Positions 57,526 to 64,000 of a stretch of 64,000 nt of DNA are shown piece by piece. Origin of the DNA: Orobanche coerulescens (taxonomy: Eukaryota; Streptophyta; Magnoliopsida; Lamiales; Orobanchaceae). The DNA lies in the NCBI GenBank assembly GCA_033398695.1, contig CM065804.1:124615501-124679500 (forward strand), read 5' to 3'. Under the pieces are notes generated by a model. The model made no database searches, was not told the DNA's origin, and saw only the letters and a list, made by a program, of their open reading frames with translations. Position 1 is the stretch's first letter. Every line of letters starts with the position of its first letter. The position numbers were made by a program, and so were the translations under genes.

Positions 57526-58833
57526 TGTTGGGAAAAATAATGGTGTTTTGATAAATTACCAAACATCAAAGCTTGATACAGCAATGCCCAGCATACATCA
57601 AGCCACTGTATCGAAAGTCGATCGAAGTTGTCAATCCTGTATCGAAGACCTTCTCATAGCGCCATCAGACAGCAAATCTCTCACGCTACCAAGATACAGC
57701 AACTAAGTCTAAGTAAACGCCAAGTATGGAAGCTGTCTCGAATCTCAATACAGCACCCTTCCATACAGCGTCGGACTACTCCAATATGCCTACAGCATAA
57801 ATGGATACAGCATTCACATCGAAACAGGACTGAAGACCGTTTGGAAAGGAATCTTTGGAATTCACTAAAGTCAAGTCCCGTTTGATAAAGAAGTATTTAA
57901 ATACTGAAAGGATAAAGTATTTAAATACTGAAGCTGTCAGAGATCTTCAAATCCCGCAATATCCGGATCGTGGTCTATTCAAGTCAACTATCAAGTTGTC
58001 ACAGAATCTTGCTCAACGGATCTATCTCAATGGATATATCCAAGAAGGCTATATATATCCCCTGAGTCTGAAGATCAAAACACGCAACCAATACGAAGAA
58101 GAACATATACAAGCTTACAAGCAATATTCAAAGATTGAAAGACTGAACATTCATTATCATCAGATCAAGCTTACAAGAGCAAGTATATTTCTTTCTAGCA
58201 TTAATCCATATCTGAGAAAGAAGAAATATACTCAGTCATCAAGAACGGCCATCATCAGCTCAAGAACTTCATATTCAAAGTTGTTGTTCTTACCTGGTTA
58301 CCTACCTTTTTACCTTTGTGTAAAAACTGAGCTCTGTGTGAACTCAACAAGTTATTCTGACCTGTGTGGGACGAATAAGGACGAAGCTTTGGAACTGTGT
58401 GTGAAGAAGCAAGTCAAGAAGGAAGCTTTAACCAATCTGTGTGAATGGTTGAAAGCGACAGTCTTTGTATCTATCTGTGTGAACGATGCAAGGATTGGTT
58501 TTGATTATAAATACATAGTTGTGTACGTAGTATTTATAATAAACGTTTTATTCCTGTGTGGAGGACCAGTGGACGTAGAGGGGTTTACCTCGAACCACTT
58601 AAATACTGTGTTATTTACCTTTCGCCGTTACTGTTTTCATAACTGTGATTTATACAAGTATACACTGCAAAACCCTGTACGCACCAAGCTAACAGGAGAT
58701 TAGACCGAGTTGCTGCATCTACAACAACTTACTGTTTTAAGACTTCCGCTACGCACTCTGATTAGTAAAACGTACAGCCTGTTGCTTAAACATTTCCCAA
58801 GCTGTATCCAGTATACTTACCAGTGGACCAACA
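57526..58833 (+). mobile_element. Copia-D 3' LTR (1308 bp)
   Basis: TGTTGGGAAAA...GGACCAACA. The first 300 bp carry about ten scattered ATACAGC/TACAGC or CTGTATCGAA motifs (57580-57810), upstream of the TATA-like CTATATATAT at about 58049. Confidence 0.92.
57855..58703 (+). other. 282-codon open frame inside the Copia-D 3' LTR
   Basis: Second copy of the frame at 54487-55335, the same length, with substitutions such as Arg to Trp and Tyr to Cys. See that entry for the assessment. Confidence 0.35.
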
Positions 58834-58892
58834 TATATATATAAGTAGGAAAAATAAATATAAGTTATATATATATATATATCCATATATAT
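58831..58892. repeat. TA-rich simple repeat at the Copia-D right edge
   Basis: Two TATATATA runs around ATAAGTAGGAAAAATAAATA. The TA run begins at the LTR end, so a target duplication cannot be judged. Confidence 0.85.
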
Positions 58893-59870
58893 AACCTACT
58901 CTAAAAGTGTGATGGTCGAAAACGTGTTGCCAAATTACAGTCCGAGTTGAAAGCGTGTTCTCGTTTTTATTATTCTCAACAGGCTTGCTTCACATGCGTG
59001 CTTCAGAAACGTGGCTTCATTGTATCTTCTTCATCAGATATTACAAATTTAGCCCCGCCGGTTTATTCTCTGCTCCATCTCTCTATTTCTTCTTCCCCCC
59101 TTTCTTTCCCCCAAAATCAAATATTCCTTCCGTACATAAATTTATTGACAAGGTTGAAGACTCCCGAATGACATTCCTCTCCTTCCACACCGACCAGATT
59201 GACGAGGCAAAGCCAAGAGTGGTGGCATCAGGCATATTCTAGGTCGGAATTGAATTCCAAAACGAATTGAGATCATGCCTTGGTGAGTAATGGTGGTGAC
59301 TGGATTTGTTATCGGGACCGATGGCGGGTTAGTGGCTACAGGGTGGGGAAGATTTCTGGTTCAGGTTCGGAATGATGAGTTTGAGATATGGTTTTAAGGC
59401 GGACAAGAACAGAATTAGATCCGACTTGATTCAGGCTAGTGAGTTCATGTTTTTTTTTCTGATTTTGATGGGTTCTTATCGTCACTGAGTTTGGTGGAAT
59501 TTTTGGGTTAGCCTTGAGGTTTCGGGTTTATGGTTCAGGCCAATTTCGAATTGCAGTTTATCATGATGTATTGAATAAGTGCTTTTGAGTAGATAATTTC
59601 ATGTGGACAATAAATTTCATGGTATAAGTCCATACTAAATAATTATCTTCACCAGGGTATAAACACAATATTAAAGTGAGTTGTAAGATATCATAAATAA
59701 GTGAATAGGGTGTTTACTTTGCATACAATGTTAAACTTGCAATATTAATCTCTATTTCTTTTTACCTTTTGCTTCTTCAGAGCTGTATATTTATTTAGTT
59801 AGCTCTCAATAAATTATTGCCTTGGTTATTTTGGTATGTAAGTTTTATTTTTCTCGAACCTCATTTGCAG
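58893..59870 (+). other. Unassigned low-copy-looking sequence upstream of the pyrophosphatase exons
   Basis: No recognised domain. A 95-codon open frame (58955-59242) has no family resemblance and no clear splice link. Pyrimidine-rich sequence near 59070-59120 and an AT-rich stretch to 59870 ending in TTTGCAG look like an intron or UTR. It may be part of the same gene locus. Confidence 0.3.
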
Positions 59871-60568
59871 GTTGACATTGCCATCCCTGAAGTGTTTGTT
59901 GGTGGTCTATTGGGATCTATGCTTATTTAGTGCATGGGTTTGTGCTGCTGTCGGTCGAAGTGCTCAGGAGGTTGTTAATGAAGTAAGAAGACAGTTCATT
60001 GAGAGGCCAGGAATCATGGTCAGTATCGCAATCATGTGTTTTAAGGTTTAGTGGCATGTCTTGGATCTTCCATCACCAAGGTGCATAATATTTGCTCATG
60101 TGTTTCAGGATTATAAGGATAAACCTGATTATGGTCGTTGTGTATCTATCGTTGCATAGGGAGATGATAAAGCCTGGATTGTTGGCCATTATATCACCTG
60201 TAGCTGTTGGTAAGTGTTTGCTAAACTAAACTGTAAAACTAAACTATTTTGCAAACATTTTTATTAAAAAAAATACCAAGCAAATTTAACAACAAAAAAC
60301 TTAATTTACTTTAAGAATTATATGAAAAAAGCTTATTTAGAGAAAATATTATTCAGAAATCGGTGCTATACAAATCAAAAGATTCACAGCTATTATGGAA
60401 GCAAAAAGAAGTTAAAAAAATACTTGCTTTAAGGGCGGCGATCATCTGCTTGGACGAAGACAGGCAGCGATGGTCGGCTTGTAGTTGGGCGGTGGCAATC
60501 GGCTTGGAGTTTGGGTTTTTTGCAGTGGGTATGTGTTGGTTTTGGGCTTTATATTATTAATCAGGGTT

Positions 60569-60632
60569 GGGTTATTATTATTATTATTATTTATTTCTAT
60601 TTTATGAGAATAAATATATATATATATATATA
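60569..60632. repeat. ATT and TA microsatellites in the pyrophosphatase intron
   Basis: A TTATTATTATTATTATT run, then a TA run at about 60615-60632. Confidence 0.85.
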
Positions 60633-60640
60633 ATTGAACT

Positions 60641-60804
60641 TAGTGGCTGCTATGACCACTATCGCTACTGCGCAATAGCGCAGAAAGCGGCAGTTCGCGG
60701 CCGCTACCCTAATCGCCGCGTGACTATCAGGGAATAGCGATGGCCGGTCGCATCGCATCGCTATGCGCTATAGCGGCCGCTAAGATCGCTATTGACTACT
60801 ATGG
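60641..60804. mobile_element. GC-rich palindromic segment, possible small hAT-like element
   Basis: A 160-bp insert of different composition in the large intron (60210-61098). It is rich in TAGCGGCCGCTA, CGCAATAGCGC and ATAGCGATGGCC blocks, with imperfectly inverted ends (TTAGTGGCTGCTATGACC against TAGTAGTCAATAGCG). Such AATAGCGC-rich sequences resemble non-autonomous hAT elements of plants. No clear 8-bp target duplication was found. Confidence 0.35.
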
Positions 60805-61932
60805 TTGCAACTTTAACTATTTTGGTCTTATGGAGTACTTCCATGCCAAAAGAGGAAGAGTGCTTAGTTCCATTTAATATCTTGCATGATGTGTTGGTCA
60901 GATTTTTTTCGTCTGAAGACGTACCATCAGCTCTAAATTCTAAAGGTGGAATCAAATGTTAAATAACAGACAATTTGCTTGCTCGCATTCTATCTCTACT
61001 TCCTTTTAAAATATAATTCTTGTGAATAAGCATTTTCTAACTGGTTTTCCATGATTGGTTGGTCTGGTTGTTCAATGAATACAACCCTTTTTTTTTAGGT
61101 TTTATATTCCTGGTGCTAGGCTACTATATAAGTCATTCTCTGCTTGGGGCCAAAGTTGTAGCTTCCATGTTGATGTCCGCCGCAGTTTCCGGCATCCTCA
61201 TGGCTCTTATCCTCAACACTGTCGGAGGTGCCTGGGATAATGCTAAGAAATACATCGAAACAGGTGCTCTTAGATGCAAAGGGAGTGATTGTCGCAAAGC
61301 AGCAATTACTGGTGATGCGCAAGTGTGTATATGTTATCATAGTTGTTGATTCAGTGTTGAAATTGAGGGGCTGACAGTAGTATCTTTTCAAATGCAAAGG
61401 GTTTTTTGAAAATCTTTTTTGCTTATGGAGGAGGTAAATGCAAGACAAAACAAAATATTGATATTATTTGTAATTTTGGGTGTTTTTTTTTTGTAATTAG
61501 GTCGAGCCTCAAGGCCCAAGGATACTCTTCGTAGTTAACCCATTTCTAATATTTGCGAATCTTCGTCTTTTTTTTTGCAGTGTGGGAGACCCATTCAAAG
61601 ACACAGCAGGACCATCAATTCATGTTCTCACGAAAATGTTGGCTACCATAACTCTGGTAATGGCTCCTGTATTTCTGTGAATGTTAGTGTAATATCCGCA
61701 TTTTTTCTTTCCCCTTGTATTTTCTTTTTCGGTGTATTTCTCGGTCGTAGTGACCCTCATGTACCTTACAGTGTATCTTTCCCGTCATCTATTGATCTGA
61801 TTCTCGTTATTGTTGTGCGGAACCGCTGTTTCGGGGTTGCCATGGATCCATTCTATATTTTGATGCGTCTTGAGATGTTCCATTTGACGTTTCGTTCATA
61901 TTCCGGTGTTTTGGACCGTTTATATTTCGTAC

Positions 61933-62503
61933 CTAGCGCACGCTATCTTTTCTGCATAGCGCACGTTAGGGGTCACTTAGTAGCGCATGCTACGACTGCT
62001 TCGTAGCGCGCGCTAGAGAGCCAGCCCTGGGAGTGGCAGAGCTAATTCGAGCCCCCCTGGACTGGCGAATTAGCATACGCTACGTAGTCTAGCGCACGCT
62101 AATGTCAGGGGCTAGCGCACGCTGAGATTCCCGGTAGCGTGCGCTAGCGTGAGTGTCCACTACTGGACAGTTTGCTACTGGACTCAATCTGTTGCCCAGG
62201 TAGCGCACGTTATTGGTCGATAGCGCGCGCTACCGATACACTTTAGCGCACGCCACGTTTGGTGGATAGCGCGCGCTAATCGATCGTGTGTATCGATGCT
62301 TGCTTCTGGACTCGGCTGATGTCCAGGTAGCACACGCTATTGGTCGATAGCGCGCGCTACCGAGAGATTATTAGCGCACGCTACGTTTCGAGTAGCGCAC
62401 GCTAACGGCCAGAAATCTGGCTACTGGACTGGGACACTAACTGTATGGCCTGTAGTTTTATCCCATTAGCGCACGCTAACCTTGAGGATTAGCGCGTGCT
62501 AAC
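61933..62503 (+). repeat. U3 array of TAGCGCACGCTA near-palindromes (Gypsy-E)
   Basis: About 19 copies or variants, such as CTAGCGCACGCTAT, GTAGCGCGCGCTAG, ATAGCGCGCGCTAC and TTAGCGCGTGCTAA. CTACTGGACT/GGAC spacers lie at 62158-62190, 62303-62325 and 62422-62440. The last copy ends 11 bp before the TATA box. Confidence 0.9.
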
Positions 62504-62513
62504 ACTCCCTGGC

Positions 62514-62522
62514 TATATAAAC
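62514..62522 (+). promoter_or_regulatory. TATA box, Gypsy-E LTR
   Basis: TATATAAAC, flanked by CCAGGGAG and CTCCCTGG, so the TATA box sits in the loop of a short inverted repeat (ACTCCCTGG...CCAGGGAGT). Confidence 0.7.
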
Positions 62523-63130
62523 CAGGGAGTTGACCGAGATGAACACAATTTCTCATTTCTTCCTCCTCTCCGCGGCTAAGGCGATTCCGGGCGATTTTCT
62601 TGGCGATCTCATCATCCAATCATCTCATCCAACATCTTCCTTGAGTTCTTGGTGTATTATAACAACATCAACACGAATCTTTCATCCTAATCCAAGGTAA
62701 AATATCTTAGAACCCTACTTTTAGATAAATTGGGGGTTTTAGGATTTTCATCCGATTCGTTCCATTTTGTTGGTGGATTCATGATGAATATGGTTAATCT
62801 TGTCGATATCATTAGTCTTCCTATGGATTCATGGTATATTTTCATGGTTTTGCGAAATCGAGAGGGTTTGGTTGTGGTCCGCCCTCATTGATATTTTTGT
62901 ACGAATATACATGAATCGTAGGCGGGTTTGTGGGTGTATTCTATTTCCGTATTCGTCTAGAGTTGGTTGTGATTATGTTCTTCGAATCGTTAGCTTCGGT
63001 TCCATTGATTCCTAGCGTTCGTCGGTGATTATCCTTTCCGTTCGTTGCATCATCAATTATTCAAGGCAAGTATTTTTGGAAACCTTTATGCTTAACGTGA
63101 AATGGTAATGTATATTGTGTGTGATTTGCT

Positions 63131-63365
63131 CACCTCGGGAGGGTCCGACAAGATCACGGAGGGAATCTATGGCTTCGTCCTGGATTCATGAGTTTGTTTC
63201 GCTAGCCAGCTCGGGAGGGTCCTTAGAGGCCTTGAGTGGGATTCGTGGTTTCATCCCGGTCCTAGGTGACATGTGGTGCTTGATTTGTTTTATGATTGTG
63301 GCCAGCTCGGGAGGGTCCTTAGAGGCCTCGAGTGGGATTCGTGGCTTCGTCCCAGTCCTAGGCAA
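63131..63365 (+). repeat. GGGAGGGTCC module, three copies (Gypsy-E LTR)
   Basis: CTCGGGAGGGTCC at about 63134, 63211 and 63307. The last two are followed by TTAGAGGCC and GAGTGGGATTCGTGG. The same module occurs in Gypsy-B at 14443-14660. Confidence 0.85.
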
Positions 63366-63480
63366 ATTGATTGTGACTGTTTGTTTCTGGAAAAGACATG
63401 TCTGGTTTTGGTTTTTGAAATGATATTGGTGCATGTACTATGAAATGTGTAAGTGATTGGTTTGCCTTGATTACTTATAC

Positions 63481-63506
63481 TAGCGTAATTGTTAACCCCT
63501 TTGGGG
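63481..63506 (+). other. R/U5 double hairpin (Gypsy-E)
   Basis: TAGC / GTTA (with a G-U pair), then CCCC-TTT-GGGG. Weaker than in Gypsy-B and A2. Confidence 0.5.
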
Positions 63507-63927
63507 ACCCGTTTTGGGGAAATTCTTGTTATGGATTTCAGGTTATGATTATCTGTACGAGCGAGCACCGGGACAGTACAAGGATGTTGGCCAGGGTCGT
63601 TGACATATGCATTTGAGTCATCTTATTTCTTTTGCCCACTTCGATATGGTTGTTTCCACATTTATAAACTTATAGATTGTACTCGCGAGTACTTAGGCTT
63701 TTCATTCCGAACTCCGTTTGTATTACCCTATATTTCTACATTGTTGGTTGATGCTTAATTCGCCGGTTGGTCCGGGCGTATTTTTATTTGTTGTATTATT
63801 AAAATGTGTGTCCTCGCTAACCGAGATGGTTAGTCGAGTGGGGTTTCTTGTTGTAGCCTGGTGGGTCCCATGTAGGGGTCCACGACACTGTAATATACCT
63901 TGAATATCTCGGGGGTGTTACAGAAAA

Positions 63928-63939
63928 TGTTATCAGAGC
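63928..63939 (+). promoter_or_regulatory. Primer-binding site, Gypsy-E
   Basis: TGTTATCAGAGC, one mismatch from the TGGTATCAGAGC used by Gypsy-B. The leader that follows (CTAGGTTTATGGATACCTAGGCT) parallels that of Gypsy-B at 14029. Confidence 0.8.
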
Positions 63940-64000
63940 GCTAGGTTTATGGATACCTAGGCTTGTTGGTTATTTGGGTCTAGTCGTGTTTTGTTTTGCA

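Larger units (their letters stand above)
54253..58833 (+). mobile_element. Copia-D, gag-only (TR-GAG-like), Maximus/SIRE-related
   Basis: The 5' LTR is partial and the 3' LTR complete. It has a PBS and PPT and a single intact gag-derived frame, with no pol. LTR copies differ at about 20 positions in 1213 aligned bp by eye, so insertion is fairly recent. Confidence 0.88.
59871..61680 (+). pseudogene. AVP2-like: Type II vacuolar H+-pyrophosphatase, last four exons, frameshifted
   Basis: Membrane H+-PPases pump protons using pyrophosphate hydrolysis. Four exons remain. 59871-60018: VDIAIPEVFVGGLLGSML, then SAWVCAAVGRSAQEVVNEVR and QFIERPGIM. 60109-60209: DYKDKPDYGRCVSIVA, then EMIKPGLLAIISPVAV. 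61099-61318: LLGAKVVASML, GGAWDNAKKYIETGA, KAAITGD. 61581-61680: [12 protein letters not shown] to MAPVFL and stop. The wording matches the K+-independent type II class (AVP2), not AVP1. Introns are GT-AG except the third, which has a GC donor (GATGC|GCAAGT). Exon 1 is frameshifted at ATTTAGTGC (in-frame TAG) and exon 2 at GCATAGGGAG, each apparently by a short deletion. The rest of the gene, most of the protein, is not in the window. A Gypsy-E LTR begins 7 bp after the stop. Confidence 0.85.
61688..63922 (+). mobile_element. Gypsy-E 5' LTR (2.2 kb)
   Basis: TGTAATATCCGC...ATATCTCGGGGGTGTTACA. In order: dodecamer array, TATA box (62514), GGGAGGGTCC modules (63131-63365), double hairpin (63481-63506) and TTTCAGG (63537). 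It is followed by a PBS, so it is the 5' LTR of an element running off the right edge. The 143-codon open frame at 61575-62006 starts in the pyrophosphatase exon and is incidental. Confidence 0.9.

Noticed and set aside
59878..61680. Functional pyrophosphatase gene
   Set aside because: Two exons have frame-breaking deletions and upstream exons are not visible; kept as pseudogene unless accurate reads correct the frame.
61575..62006. 143-codon frame as an extended pyrophosphatase C-terminus
   Set aside because: It is in a different frame from the PPase exon, and most of it is Gypsy-E LTR sequence.

Overview
This is a transposon-dense stretch of a flowering-plant nuclear genome, probably a eudicot. 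The evidence is plant-type LTR retrotransposons (Tekay/Del chromoviruses and Copia) primed from initiator-tRNA-Met sites, a plant LINE fragment, and the last exons of a type II vacuolar H+-pyrophosphatase gene with GT-AG introns. The species cannot be named from sequence alone. Nearly all of the window is mobile DNA. The only host-gene trace is the pyrophosphatase remnant at 59871-61680, which is frameshifted.

Labels: Gypsy-A, A2, B, E, G, H and X are Ty3/gypsy elements; Copia-C, D, F, I and J are Ty1/copia elements. From the left: the 3' end of Gypsy-A (1-4954) sits inside the tail of another LTR (A2, to 5469). A minus-strand LINE fragment (5470-6191) and a gag fragment follow. Copia-I (about 6545-11376) is decayed and carries a 593-bp tandem duplication. 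Copia-C (11377-53350) is the outer shell of a five-level nest. Gypsy-B (11715-50406, TSD TAACG) lies in the 5' LTR of C. Gypsy-H (20822-49629, TSD GAGAT) and the solo LTR Copia-J (17471-19515) lie in the 3' LTR of B. Copia-F (24248-43035, TSD TTCAT) lies in the integrase gene of H. Gypsy-G (31883-41047, TSD AATAT) lies in the leader of F. Beyond C are a gypsy RT/RNase H fragment (X), the gag-only Copia-D (54253-58833), the pyrophosphatase remnant, and the 5' LTR of Gypsy-E (61688-63922), which begins 7 bp after the pyrophosphatase stop codon.

Gypsy-H is the best-preserved coding element. It has gag, protease, RT, RNase H, integrase and a chromodomain-like tail in the Tekay order, but it carries frameshifts and is split by Copia-F. 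Copia-D has an intact 448-codon gag-derived frame and no pol. Copia-C is also gag-only. No element in the window looks autonomous as written.

The most interesting signal is regulatory. The U3 parts of Gypsy-A, E and H contain arrays of a near-palindromic dodecamer (TAGCGCACGCTA and variants) that stop just upstream of the TATA box. Gypsy-B and G carry different GC-rich palindromes in the equivalent place, all with a CACG/CGTG core. Copia-C, from another superfamily, carries a related array plus the same CTACTGGACT spacer. A conserved double hairpin with compensatory changes lies in the R/U5 part of several gypsy LTRs. Differences between LTR copies across about 20.8-41 kb cluster at CAG/CTG/CCGG sites and look more like base-calling error at methylated CHG sites than like mutation.
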